Assembly: GCF_001666835.1 (NCBI RefSeq)
Contig: NZ_LZJF01000152.1
Location: 1-35,126 of the forward strand
Reading direction: 5' to 3'
From: Mycobacterium sp. E3251
Lineage (GTDB): Bacteria; Actinomycetota; Actinomycetes; Mycobacteriales; Mycobacteriaceae
Length of the DNA stretch: 35,126 nt
Shown here: positions 26,414 through 35,126 of the stretch, piece after piece
How the letters are laid out: each line of letters begins with the position of its first letter
Numbering within the stretch: the first letter of the stretch is position 1
Translations under genes and position numbers: made by a program
Notes under the pieces: model-generated
The model's input: the letters and a program-made list of their open reading frames with translations, nothing else
Told to the model about the DNA's origin: nothing
The model's database searches: none

Positions 26414-27040
26414 ATGGAGCCGGCGCTTCCGCCCGACCGGGTGCTCACCGTCCCCAACGCGCTGAGCGCGATCCGCCTGGTGCTCATCGGAGTGTTCGTC
26501 TACGCCCTGTTGGTGGCGCACGCCAACGGGTGGGCGGTCGGGATCCTGATGTTCAGCGGTGCGTCCGACTGGGCCGACGGCAAGATCGCCCGGCTGCTCA
26601 ACCAGTCGTCGCGGCTCGGGGTTCTGCTCGACCCGGCCGTCGACCGCCTCTACATGATCTGCGTTCCCGTCGTGATGGCGCTGAGCGGGATCGTGCCGTG
26701 GTGGTTTGTCGCCGTCCTGCTGGTGCGGGACGGGCTACTGGCGGCGACGCTGCCGCTGCTGTGGAGCCGCGGGCTGTCCGCGCTGCCGGTCACCTACATC
26801 GGGAAGGCCGGCACGTTCGCGTTGATGTCCGGTTTTCCGCTGGTGCTGCTGGGAACGTGGGACGCCCTGTGGAGCCGCGTGATCGGCGCCTGCGGCTGGG
26901 CGTTCCTGATCTGGGGCATGTACGGCTACCTGTGGGCGTTCGCGCAGTACGTGGTGCAGATGACGTTGGTCGTGCGCCGGATGCCCCGGGTCAAACACGG
27001 AGGCAGGCCCGCCCCGCCGAAGGCGGTCGAACGTGGCTGA
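26414..27040 (+). CDS. pgsA2: CDP-alcohol phosphatidyltransferase (PgsA2-type)
   Basis: A 208-residue integral membrane enzyme of the CDP-alcohol phosphatidyltransferase family. The full signature DxxDGxxARx8GxxxDxxxD is present: D52, D55-G56, A59-R60, G69, D73 and D77. About six hydrophobic segments are visible. In M. tuberculosis the PgsA2 orthologue is annotated as a phosphatidylglycerophosphate or cardiolipin synthase; the acceptor alcohol cannot be read from sequence. The stop overlaps the next gene start (GTG 27033) by eight bases, so it leads an operon with the DUF881 genes. Confidence 0.93.
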   Translation: MEPALPPDRVLTVPNALSAIRLVLIGVFVYALLVAHANGWAVGILMFSGASDWADGKIARLLNQSSRLGVLLDPAVDRLYMICVPVVMALSGIVPWWFVAVLLVRDGLLAATLPLLWSRGLSALPVTYIGKAGTFALMSGFPLVLLGTWDALWSRVIGACGWAFLIWGMYGYLWAFAQYVVQMTLVVRRMPRVKHGGRPAPPKAVERG

Positions 27041-27959
27041 CCCGGACCGCCTGCTCGGCGGCTACGACCCCAACGCCGGGCGCAGCGCCCACGTGGCGGC
27101 GCGGCCGCAGCTGATCCCGGTGCCGTCCCTGCTGCGCGCCCTGCTCTCCGAGCACCTGGATCCCGGGTACGCCGCGGCGGCAGCCAAACGCGGCGACGCC
27201 GCCGCGCACCCGCACCGGCGCGACCGCGCCTTCGGCTGGCTGTGGCAGGCGTTGGCGGCGCTGCTGATCGCCACGGTCTTCGCCGCCGCCGTCGCGCAGG
27301 CCCGCTCGGTGGCCCCCGGCGTGCGCTCGGCGCAGCAGTTGCTGCTGGGCAACGTGCGTTCGACCGAGGACACCGCGGCCAAACTGGCCCAGCGGCGCAC
27401 CGAACTGTCCTCCCGGCTGGACGGCGTGCAGCGCCGCGCGCTGGCCGACGACGCCGAAGGGCAGCGGCTGCTGGCCCGGCTCGATGCGCTCGGCCTGGCC
27501 GCGGCCAGCACGGCGGTCATCGGTCCTGGCCTCAAGGTCACCGTGACCGACCCGGGTGCCAGCCCGAACCTTTCCGACGTCTCCAAACAGCGGCTCGGCG
27601 GCAGCAGGCAGATCATCTTGGACCGGGATCTCCAGCTGGTCGTCAACTCGTTGTGGGCCAGCGGCGCCGAGGCGATTTCGCTCGGCGGGGTCCGCATCGG
27701 GCCGAACGTGACCATCCGGCAAGCCGGCGGCGCGATCCTGGTCGACAACAACCCCACCAGCAGCCCGTACACGATCCTCGCGGTGGGGCCGCCCCGCGCG
27801 ATGCGGGACGTCTTCGACCAGAGCTCCGGCCGGCAGCGTCTTAAGCTGCTCGAGGTCTCCTACGGTGTCGTCGTCACCGTGGACGCCGCCGACGGGCTGA
27901 CGCTGCCCGCGGGATCGATCCGGGATATCAAGTTCGCCAAACAGATTGGGCCACAGTGA
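27033..27959 (+). CDS. DUF881 membrane-anchored protein (Rv1823-like)
   Basis: A 308-residue protein with a cytosolic N-terminus of about 68 residues, one TM helix at ~69-89 ('[19 protein letters not shown]'), a probable coiled-coil stretch at ~105-155, and a C-terminal DUF881 domain ('[12 protein letters not shown]', '[18 protein letters not shown]'). DUF881 proteins occur near cell-division genes in Gram-positive bacteria; the molecular function is unknown. It starts with GTG overlapping pgsA2 by eight bases. A second DUF881 gene lies at 28414 with a DUF1290 gene between them, a conserved actinobacterial arrangement. Confidence 0.9.
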   Translation: MADPDRLLGGYDPNAGRSAHVAARPQLIPVPSLLRALLSEHLDPGYAAAAAKRGDAAAHPHRRDRAFGWLWQALAALLIATVFAAAVAQARSVAPGVRSAQQLLLGNVRSTEDTAAKLAQRRTELSSRLDGVQRRALADDAEGQRLLARLDALGLAAASTAVIGPGLKVTVTDPGASPNLSDVSKQRLGGSRQIILDRDLQLVVNSLWASGAEAISLGGVRIGPNVTIRQAGGAILVDNNPTSSPYTILAVGPPRAMRDVFDQSSGRQRLKLLEVSYGVVVTVDAADGLTLPAGSIRDIKFAKQIGPQ

Positions 27960-28014
27960 GAAAAGCCCTCGACAGACCTCTCCGGCCGGGTGAGTCGCGG
28001 ACGGAGAATCGAGC

Positions 28015-28347
28015 ATGATCGGCATCGCGGCGCTGGCGATCGGCATCGTGCTCGGGCTGGTCTTTCACCCCGCCGTGCCCGAGGTCGTCCAGCCCTACCT
28101 GCCCATCGCGGTGGTCGCGGCGCTGGACGCGGTGTTCGGCGGGTTGCGCGCCTACCTGGAACGCATCTTCGATCCGAAGGTCTTCGTTGTCTCCTTCGTG
28201 TTCAACGTTTTCGTGGCCGCACTGATCGTGTACGTCGGCGACCAGCTGGGCGTGGGCACGCAGTTGTCGACGGCGATCATCGTGGTGTTGGGAATCCGAA
28301 TCTTCGGCAACGCCGCCGCCCTGCGGCGCCGGCTGTTCGGGGCATGA
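28015..28347 (+). CDS. DUF1290 small membrane protein (Rv1824-like)
   Basis: A 110-residue, mostly hydrophobic protein of the Sbp/DUF1290 family. Three or four TM segments are seen: ~2-20, ~30-45, 'VFVVSFVFNVFVAALIVYVG' at ~58-77, and 'LSTAIIVVLGIRIFGN' at ~84-100. 'LDAVFGGLRAYLE' is a family hallmark. Such proteins are typically encoded between two DUF881 genes, as here, suggesting a common membrane complex; function is not known. The start ATG at 28015 is 55 bases after the first DUF881 gene. Confidence 0.88.
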   Translation: MIGIAALAIGIVLGLVFHPAVPEVVQPYLPIAVVAALDAVFGGLRAYLERIFDPKVFVVSFVFNVFVAALIVYVGDQLGVGTQLSTAIIVVLGIRIFGNAAALRRRLFGA

Positions 28348-28413
28348 CCGCGCCGACGACGATGCGGAGCCAGCGATGTGGAGGAGCGGCGCTATGACCG
28401 GGAGGAGGCCGGC

Positions 28414-29253
28414 GTGAGCCACGACCCGGGGGACCGCGCCGCCGAAAGTGGTGACGCCGCAAGCCCTACGCAGCACGGCCGCCACGAGCTTCCGGCGAAA
28501 CGCCCTCGCCCGGAGATCGGGCCGGTGCGCCGAACAGGACTGTCCGGACTGGCCCGCGGCGGTCGCTCCCGGCTGGCTTTCGGGATGTTGGCGGCCCTGT
28601 TGTGTCTGCTGCTGGGCATCGCCATCGTCACGCAGGTCCGCCAAAACGAGTCGGGCGATTCGCTGGAAACCGCGCGGCCCGCGGATTTGTTGGTGTTGCT
28701 GGATTCGTTGCGGCAGCGCGACGCCACCCTCAACGCCGAAGTGAACGAACTGCAGAACACCCTGAATTCGCTGCAGGCGTCCGGCAATAACGACCAGGCC
28801 GCCATCCAGGCCGCGCAGGCGAAGCTGGCCGCGCTGTCCATCCTGGCCGGCGCCGTCGGCGCCACCGGGCCGGGTGTCACCGTCACGATCGACGATCCCG
28901 GGCCGGGGGTTTCGCCGGAGGTGATCCTCGACGTGATCAACGAGCTTCGTGCGGCCGGGGCCGAGGCGATCGAAATCAACGACGCGCACCAGTCAGTCCG
29001 CGTCGGTGTGGATACCTGGGTAGTGGGTATGCCTGGCTCGCTGACGGTCGACACCAAGACGCTGTCGCCCCCGTATTCGATTCTGGCGATTGGCGATCCG
29101 CCCACCCTGGCCGCCGCGATGAACATTCCGGGCGGCGCCGAGGACAGCATCAAGCGCGTCGGTGCGCGGATGTCCGTCCGGCAGGCCGACCGAGTGGACG
29201 TGACCACCTTGCGACAACCAAAACCGCACCAATACGCTCAGCCCGTCAAGTGA
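28414..29253 (+). CDS. DUF881 membrane-anchored protein (Rv1825-like)
   Basis: A 279-residue protein with a short charged cytosolic N-terminus, a TM helix at ~56-74 ('[20 protein letters not shown]'), a coiled-coil stretch ('[19 protein letters not shown]') and a C-terminal DUF881 domain ('[14 protein letters not shown]', '[15 protein letters not shown]', '[11 protein letters not shown]'). It is paralogous to the protein at 27033. I chose GTG 28414 because GGAGGAGG (28401-28408) is ideally spaced and the orthologue begins there. An upstream GTG at 28378 would add 12 residues that include that ribosome site. gcvH follows 28 bases later. Confidence 0.9.
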   Translation: MSHDPGDRAAESGDAASPTQHGRHELPAKRPRPEIGPVRRTGLSGLARGGRSRLAFGMLAALLCLLLGIAIVTQVRQNESGDSLETARPADLLVLLDSLRQRDATLNAEVNELQNTLNSLQASGNNDQAAIQAAQAKLAALSILAGAVGATGPGVTVTIDDPGPGVSPEVILDVINELRAAGAEAIEINDAHQSVRVGVDTWVVGMPGSLTVDTKTLSPPYSILAIGDPPTLAAAMNIPGGAEDSIKRVGARMSVRQADRVDVTTLRQPKPHQYAQPVK

Positions 29254-29281
29254 GCATTCTCCCAACAGAACAGGACGACTT

Positions 29282-29680
29282 GTGAGCGATATCCCGCCCG
29301 ACCTGCACTACACCGCCGAACACGAGTGGGTTCGCCGAAGCGGTGAGGACACCGTGCGGGTCGGCATCACCGACTTTGCCCAGTCAGCCCTGGGCGATGT
29401 CGTCTTTGTTCAGCTGCCCGAGGTGGGCACCGAACTGACCGCGGGTGAATCGTTCGGCGAGGTCGAGTCGACGAAATCGGTCTCGGATCTGTACGCCCCG
29501 GTGTCGGGCACGGTGTCCGCGGTCAATGCCGAGCTGGAAGGCAGCCCGCAGCTGGTCAACTCCGAGCCCTACGCGGGCGGGTGGCTGCTCGACGTGCAGG
29601 TGTCGGATGTCGCCGCGTTGGAGTCGGCCATTTCGTCGCTGCTCGACGCCGAGGCCTACCGCGGAACGTTGACCGAATGA
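29282..29680 (+). CDS. gcvH: Glycine cleavage system H protein
   Basis: A 132-residue lipoyl carrier of the glycine cleavage system. It shuttles the aminomethyl group from the P protein to the T protein and is reoxidised by dihydrolipoamide dehydrogenase. The lipoylation site is K65 in '[13 protein letters not shown]'. The C-terminal Gly-Gly ('[10 protein letters not shown]') is typical. The start is GTG with AGGACG upstream. Its partner gcvB is at 32946 in the same cluster, behind a glycine riboswitch. Confidence 0.96.
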   Translation: MSDIPPDLHYTAEHEWVRRSGEDTVRVGITDFAQSALGDVVFVQLPEVGTELTAGESFGEVESTKSVSDLYAPVSGTVSAVNAELEGSPQLVNSEPYAGGWLLDVQVSDVAALESAISSLLDAEAYRGTLTE

Positions 29681-29930
29681 CGATTGCTAATGTGCCTGCC
29701 AGCCCCGCGGCGACGCGAGCGGTGCGGCGGCCGGCGGGGGAAAGGCGGGCAATCGGTCTTTCGATCGTCGGGTGGGGGGCACATTGCAGACCTATGCGCG
29801 GTACCGTCGACACATCGACACTTGAACGCACGAGCCTTAGTAATCGGCAGTACCGGGCGAAAAGACCCAGCGAGCAGCCGGCCGAGCGGCCCGGTCAGAC
29901 AACGCCACAGCGGCCAGTGAGGAGCAGCGC
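29681..29930. other. Gap between gcvH and garA
   Basis: These 250 bases hold no convincing gene, although frames run through them. No clear terminator or palindrome was found. Given its length, a promoter for garA is likely here, but I could not pick a definite -10 element. Confidence 0.3.
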
Positions 29931-30401
29931 GTGACGGATATGGACAACGACCAGACCTCTGACGAAGTCACGGTGGAGACGACTTCCGTCTTTCGTGCCG
30001 ACTTCCTCAACGAACTGGACGCTCCCGCGCAGGCGGGCACCGAGAGCGCGGTCTCCGGGGTGGAAGGCCTCCCGGCAGGCTCCGCGCTGCTGGTCGTCAA
30101 ACGGGGGCCTAACGCGGGATCGCGCTTCTTGCTCGACCAGCCCATCACCTCCGCCGGTCGGCATCCCGACAGCGACATCTTTCTCGACGACGTCACCGTG
30201 AGTCGCCGCCACGCCGAATTCAGGTTGGAAAACAACGAATTCAACGTCGTCGATGTCGGTAGCCTGAATGGCACGTACGTCAACCGGGAGCCCGTCGACT
30301 CGGCGGTGCTCGCCAACGGCGACGAGGTGCAGATCGGCAAGTTCCGCTTGGTGTTTTTGACCGGGCCCAAGCAGGGTGAGGACGGAGGATCCGGAGGCTA
30401 G
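29931..30401 (+). CDS. garA: GarA, FHA-domain regulator of glutamate metabolism
   Basis: A 156-residue protein with an FHA domain. GarA binds and controls 2-oxoglutarate dehydrogenase, NAD-glutamate dehydrogenase and glutamate synthase, and is switched off by PknB/PknG phosphorylation of the tandem threonines. Those residues are T17 and T18 in '[11 protein letters not shown]'. The FHA core lies at ~50-140, with '[21 protein letters not shown]' and '[10 protein letters not shown]' as hallmarks. The region before the threonines is about four residues shorter than I recall for M. tuberculosis GarA. The start is GTG 29931, with GTGAGGAG upstream. Its stop shares one base with the next start. Confidence 0.96.
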   Translation: MTDMDNDQTSDEVTVETTSVFRADFLNELDAPAQAGTESAVSGVEGLPAGSALLVVKRGPNAGSRFLLDQPITSAGRHPDSDIFLDDVTVSRRHAEFRLENNEFNVVDVGSLNGTYVNREPVDSAVLANGDEVQIGKFRLVFLTGPKQGEDGGSGG

Positions 30402-31162
30402 TGAGCGCACCCGATAGCCCGGCACTGGCCGGGATGTCGATTGGGGCGGTCCTGGAACTGTTGAGGCCGGACTTTCCCGATGTCACGATCTCCAAGATTC
30501 GCTTCCTGGAGGCCGAAGGACTGGTGACGCCGCAGCGCGCCGCGTCGGGCTATCGGAGATTTACCGCATACGACTGCGCCCGGTTGAGGTTCATCCTGAC
30601 CGCGCAGCGCGATCACTACCTACCGCTCAAGGTCATCCGGTCGCAGTTGGACGCCCAACCCGATGGCGAACTGCCGCCCTTCGGCTCGTCCTACGCCGGG
30701 CCACGTCTGGTGTCGGTGGCAGGCGTCGGGGAGGTCGCTGCCGAGCCGGGCTCCGGGGCCGGGCCCGACGCGGCCGCGGTGGCGCCGTCGAGCATCCGGC
30801 TGAGTCGTGAAGATCTGTTACAGCGCTCCGGGGTGGCCGACGATCTGTTGACGGCGCTGCTCAAGGCCGGCGTAATCACCACCGGCCCGGGCGGCTTCTT
30901 CGACGAACATGCCGTGGTCATCCTGCAATGCGCGCGGGCGTTGTCGGAATACGGTGTGGAGCCGCGGCATCTGCGTGCTTTCCGCTCGGCGGCCGACCGG
31001 CAATCCGACCTGATCGCCCAAATCGCCGGGCCGCTAGTCAAAGCCGACAAGGCCGGCGCTCGTGACCGCGCCGACGACCTGGCGCGTGAGGTGGCGGCCC
31101 TCGCCATCACGTTGCACACGTCGTTGATCAAATCCGCCGTTCGCGACGTTCTGCATCGCTGA
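30401..31162 (+). CDS. MerR family transcriptional regulator (Rv1828-like)
   Basis: A 253-residue MerR-type regulator. The winged helix-turn-helix is at the N-terminus: '[33 protein letters not shown]' and '[17 protein letters not shown]', residues ~12-66. The long C-terminal part has a second helical domain ('[27 protein letters not shown]') seen in the Rv1828/FtsR-like family, which in actinobacteria is connected with cell division and metabolic genes. The effector is unknown. Its GTG overlaps the garA stop by one base, giving tight coupling. Confidence 0.92.
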   Translation: MSAPDSPALAGMSIGAVLELLRPDFPDVTISKIRFLEAEGLVTPQRAASGYRRFTAYDCARLRFILTAQRDHYLPLKVIRSQLDAQPDGELPPFGSSYAGPRLVSVAGVGEVAAEPGSGAGPDAAAVAPSSIRLSREDLLQRSGVADDLLTALLKAGVITTGPGGFFDEHAVVILQCARALSEYGVEPRHLRAFRSAADRQSDLIAQIAGPLVKADKAGARDRADDLAREVAALAITLHTSLIKSAVRDVLHR

Positions 31163-31267
31163 GGACTAGACTTCGTCGATAGCTTGGTTTTCAGCGGCAT
31201 AGCGACAATCCGGCGTCGTCGTTGCGCCAAGAACCGACACGGCAGCATATGCGGAGGGCAGACACAA

Positions 31268-31762
31268 ATGGGTGAAGTTCGTGTTGTCGGCATTCGCGTT
31301 GAGCAGCCGCAGAACCAGCCGGTCCTGTTACTGCGCGAGACCGACGGCGACCGGTACCTGCCGATCTGGATCGGTCAGTCGGAGGCTGCCGCCATCGCAC
31401 TCGAGCAGCAAGGCGTCGAGCCGCCCCGCCCCCTGACACACGATCTGATCAGGGATGTCATTGCCGCGCTTGGTCATTCGCTGAAAGAGGTGCGGATCGT
31501 CGATCTGCAAGAGGGCACCTTCTACGCCGATCTGGTCTTCGACCGCAACATCACCGTGTCGGCCCGGCCGTCGGATTCGGTGGCGATCGCGCTGCGCGTC
31601 GGGGTTCCGATCTATGTCGAGGAGGCCGTGCTGGCCCAGGCCGGCCTGCTCATCCCCGACGAGACCGACGAAGAGGGTGGCACCGCCGTGCGCGAGGACG
31701 AGGTGGAGAAGTTCAAGGAGTTTCTCGACAGCGTGTCCCCGGACGATTTCAAGGCCACGTAG
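31268..31762 (+). CDS. Bifunctional nuclease (BFN/DUF151) domain protein (Rv1829-like)
   Basis: A 164-residue single-domain BFN protein, the same length as the M. tuberculosis orthologue. The domain reads 'YLPIWIGQSEAAAIALEQQGVEPPRPLTHDL', 'LQEGTFYADLVFD' and 'ARPSDSVAIALRVGVPIYV'. Plant and Thermotoga relatives have been linked with nuclease activity, but bacterial function is unclear. I chose ATG 31268 (MGEVRVVGIRVE) with GGAGGGCAG upstream at 31254-31262. The open frame extends upstream, but the domain starts right here. Confidence 0.92.
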   Translation: MGEVRVVGIRVEQPQNQPVLLLRETDGDRYLPIWIGQSEAAAIALEQQGVEPPRPLTHDLIRDVIAALGHSLKEVRIVDLQEGTFYADLVFDRNITVSARPSDSVAIALRVGVPIYVEEAVLAQAGLLIPDETDEEGGTAVREDEVEKFKEFLDSVSPDDFKAT

Positions 31763-31775
31763 ACGCCTCTAGAGA

Positions 31776-31787
31776 CCGTTCGAACGG
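31776..31787. promoter_or_regulatory. 12-bp perfect palindrome after the BFN gene
   Basis: CCGTTCGAACGG lies 14 bases after the BFN stop and is followed by CCCGCCCGGCGGG (31788-31800). It could be part of a terminator or an operator for the MerR gene downstream. The role is undetermined. Confidence 0.35.
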
Positions 31788-31922
31788 CCCGCCCGGCGGG
31801 TACTACCCTGGACACCGACATCACGGGCGGATCTCAACTAGCGCCGGGATGTCGACACGCCTGGCGGATAGCGCCCTCACTTAGCCCGCCGGCAGCCATA
31901 CTTTGATCACGACTTAAGGGCG

Positions 31923-31934
31923 CGGTAGCTACCG
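31923..31934. promoter_or_regulatory. 12-bp perfect palindrome upstream of the second MerR gene
   Basis: CGGTAGCTACCG lies 38 bases before the GTG at 31973, in an otherwise gene-free 210-base gap. It is well placed for an autoregulatory operator of the MerR-type gene that follows. This is a positional inference only. Confidence 0.4.
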
Positions 31935-31972
31935 AACAGCGTAAGCTCTCTAGCACTCGGGTCTGAGCAAAC

Positions 31973-32641
31973 GTGGCTGCGATGCAGCCAGTGACGCAGC
32001 TGGAAACGAAAGCGCGATCGGCGAGAGGAAGCACCGTGAGCGAGCAGCCACGCCAAGAACAGCTGGACCTAGCTGACCACCCGACCGCCGCACCGGAAGC
32101 GCCCGTGCAGCCCGGACTGTTCCCCGACGACTCCGTGCCGGACGAGCTGGTCGGGTACCGCGGCCCCAGCGCCTGCCAGATCGCGGGAATCACTTACCGC
32201 CAGCTGGACTACTGGGCGCGCACGTCGCTGGTGGTGCCGTCGATCCGCAGCGCGGCGGGCTCCGGCAGCCAGCGGCTCTACTCGTTCAAGGACATCCTGG
32301 TTCTCAAGATCGTCAAGCGGCTGCTCGACACCGGGATCTCACTGCACAACATCCGGGTCGCCGTCGATCATCTGCGCCAGCGCGGCGTGCAGGACCTGGC
32401 CAACATCACGTTGTTCTCCGACGGCACCACGGTCTACGAATGCACCTCGGCCGAAGAGGTCGTCGACCTGCTGCAGGGCGGGCAGGGCGTATTCGGGATC
32501 GCCGTGTCCGGCGCGATGCGCGAGCTGACCGGAGTGATCGCCGACTTCCCCGGCGAGCGGGCCGATGGGGGCGAGTCGATCGCCGCCCCGGAAGACGAGC
32601 TGGCGTCCCGGCGCAAGACCCGCGACCGCAAGATCGGTTAG
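31973..32641 (+). CDS. MerR family transcriptional regulator (Rv1830-like)
   Basis: A MerR-type regulator, 222 residues from the GTG at 31973. The helix-turn-helix is 'CQIAGITYRQLDYWARTSLVVPS' with wing 'GSQRLYSFKDILVLKIVKRLL', residues ~67-125. A dimer helix and small C-terminal domain ('LFSDGTTVYECTSAEEVVDLL') follow. The M. tuberculosis orthologue has been tied to cell-division control. Start choice is uncertain. Upstream codons 31973 (GTG) and 31982 (ATG) have no ribosome site, while GTG 32036 (MSEQPRQEQLDL, 201 residues) has GAGAGGAAG well placed upstream and still includes the whole DNA-binding domain. The glycine riboswitch follows the stop. Confidence 0.9.
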   Translation: MAAMQPVTQLETKARSARGSTVSEQPRQEQLDLADHPTAAPEAPVQPGLFPDDSVPDELVGYRGPSACQIAGITYRQLDYWARTSLVVPSIRSAAGSGSQRLYSFKDILVLKIVKRLLDTGISLHNIRVAVDHLRQRGVQDLANITLFSDGTTVYECTSAEEVVDLLQGGQGVFGIAVSGAMRELTGVIADFPGERADGGESIAAPEDELASRRKTRDRKIG

Positions 32642-32660
32642 GCGCGCCAGCCCGACCGGG

Positions 32661-32666
32661 TAAACT
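32661..32666 (+). promoter_or_regulatory. Candidate -10 element (TAAACT) for the riboswitch-gcvB transcript
   Basis: TAAACT sits 20 bases after the upstream gene stop and about 20 bases before the first riboswitch aptamer, so transcription would begin near 32673 and carry the complete riboswitch. Confidence 0.5.
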
Positions 32667-32686
32667 GGGATCCGCATCGCACTCGT

Positions 32687-32894
32687 GCGGGAGAGTTCCG
32701 TGACGGCCAGCCACGGACGCCGAAGGAGCAACACCTCTCCGCTAACCTCTCAGGCACCCGGACCGCCGGAGTTAACGATGCCTCTGGAAAGCGGTGCCGA
32801 CCCCTAGCGGTCGACACCCGCCGATGGGGAAAGGCGCTCAGACATCAGCGGGCGCCGAATCTCTCAGGCGCCCGGCGCACGGGTGAAGACAGAG
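32687..32894 (+). ncRNA. Tandem glycine riboswitch upstream of gcvB
   Basis: Two glycine aptamers in a row. Aptamer I (~32687-32800) has CGGGAGAG (32688-32695), a TCCGTG/CACGGA stem (32697-32717), the hallmark GCCGAAGGAGCAA (32719-32731) and CCTCTCAGG (32745-32753). Aptamer II (~32815-32894) has the closing stem CACCCG/CGGGTG (32815-32820 with 32880-32885), CGCCGAA (32853-32859), CTCTCAGG (32861-32868) and GACAGAG (32888-32894). Glycine riboswitches usually switch on glycine cleavage genes when glycine is abundant, which fits gcvB directly downstream. The hairpin after aptamer II is the probable expression platform. Confidence 0.93.
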
Positions 32895-32919
32895 GGAGAG
32901 GACCGCTAGTCCTCTCCCT
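32893..32919 (+). terminator. Riboswitch expression-platform hairpin
   Basis: Arms GGGAGAGGAC (32894-32903) and GTCCTCTCCC (32909-32918) pair perfectly over the loop CGCTA, and A32893-T32919 extends the stem. The 5' arm overlaps the conserved GACAGAGGG end of aptamer II, so ligand binding and hairpin formation should compete. It lies between the aptamers and the gcvB ribosome site AGGAG (32933-32937), favouring transcription termination over site masking. Confidence 0.75.
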
Positions 32920-32945
32920 TGTCGCTGCCACCAGGAGTTACGCCA

Positions 32946-35126
<2,181 letters not shown>

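Noticed and set aside
23911..26487. 858-codon frame on the - strand
   Set aside because: Antisense to secA2, with Val/Gly/His-rich composition and no domain; a GC shadow.
29581..29934. 117-codon frame in the gcvH-garA gap
   Set aside because: It begins inside gcvH, is Arg/Ala/Pro-rich, has no ribosome site and no recognisable family.
32440..32703. 87-codon frame and other small frames over the riboswitch region (an Rv1831-like gene)
   Set aside because: They overlap the MerR gene end and the riboswitch, whose conserved RNA motifs account for the sequence; no ribosome site or family supports a protein.

Overview
The window comes from the chromosome of a slow-growing Mycobacterium. It is GC-rich with GTG/ATG starts, and it carries an ESX-5 type VII secretion locus, PPE-SVP proteins and DUF732 proteins. 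Gene order closely follows the M. tuberculosis block Rv1792-Rv1832. Names were assigned by recalled protein similarity and gene order; no database search was run. The species cannot be fixed from this window.

Layout. (1) 1-8229: an ESX-5 core on the + strand: partial esxM, esxN, espG5, eccD5, mycP5, eccE5, eccA5, with the last four overlapping or nearly touching. A 14-bp hairpin follows esxN, and a 43-codon small ORF overlaps the eccD5 start by ATGA. (2) 8230-9471: about 1.2 kb without an intact gene of normal size. It holds a frameshifted relic of an esxN-type gene, preceded by the end of an esxM-type gene, then a less GC-rich stretch with several dyads. (3) 9472-13855: two PPE-SVP genes with no PE partner, two tandem secreted DUF732 proteins, and mgtC. 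(4) 13852-22220: an NDH-2-like flavoprotein (-), a sterol desaturase-like membrane protein, a secreted trypsin-like protease, a deazaflavin-type nitroreductase (-) divergent from a TetR regulator with a palindromic operator between them, a VOC protein coupled to a flavoprotein dehydrogenase, a 56-bp tandem duplication, and the BacA-type ABC transporter (-). (5) 22314-27040: ilvG, secA2, pgsA2. (6) 27033-35126: two DUF881 proteins flanking a DUF1290 protein, gcvH, garA, a MerR regulator, a bifunctional-nuclease-like protein, a second MerR regulator, and gcvB behind a tandem glycine riboswitch. gcvB runs off the window, and its last ~70 bases look unreliable.

How the genes work together. The first block exports Esx, PE and PPE proteins: EspG5 is the PPE chaperone, EccD5/EccE5 are membrane parts, MycP5 is the mycosin, and EccA5 is the AAA+ ATPase. 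The two PPE proteins downstream are plausible clients. The last block links glycine cleavage (GcvH, GcvB) with GarA, the FHA regulator of 2-oxoglutarate and glutamate metabolism. The glycine riboswitch lets glycine control gcvB.

The least expected items are the decayed esx pair after eccA5, the small ORF coupled to eccD5, the TetR/nitroreductase pair with its 15-bp operator, the 56-bp duplication over the 3' end of the flavoprotein gene, and the tandem hairpins between secA2 and pgsA2.
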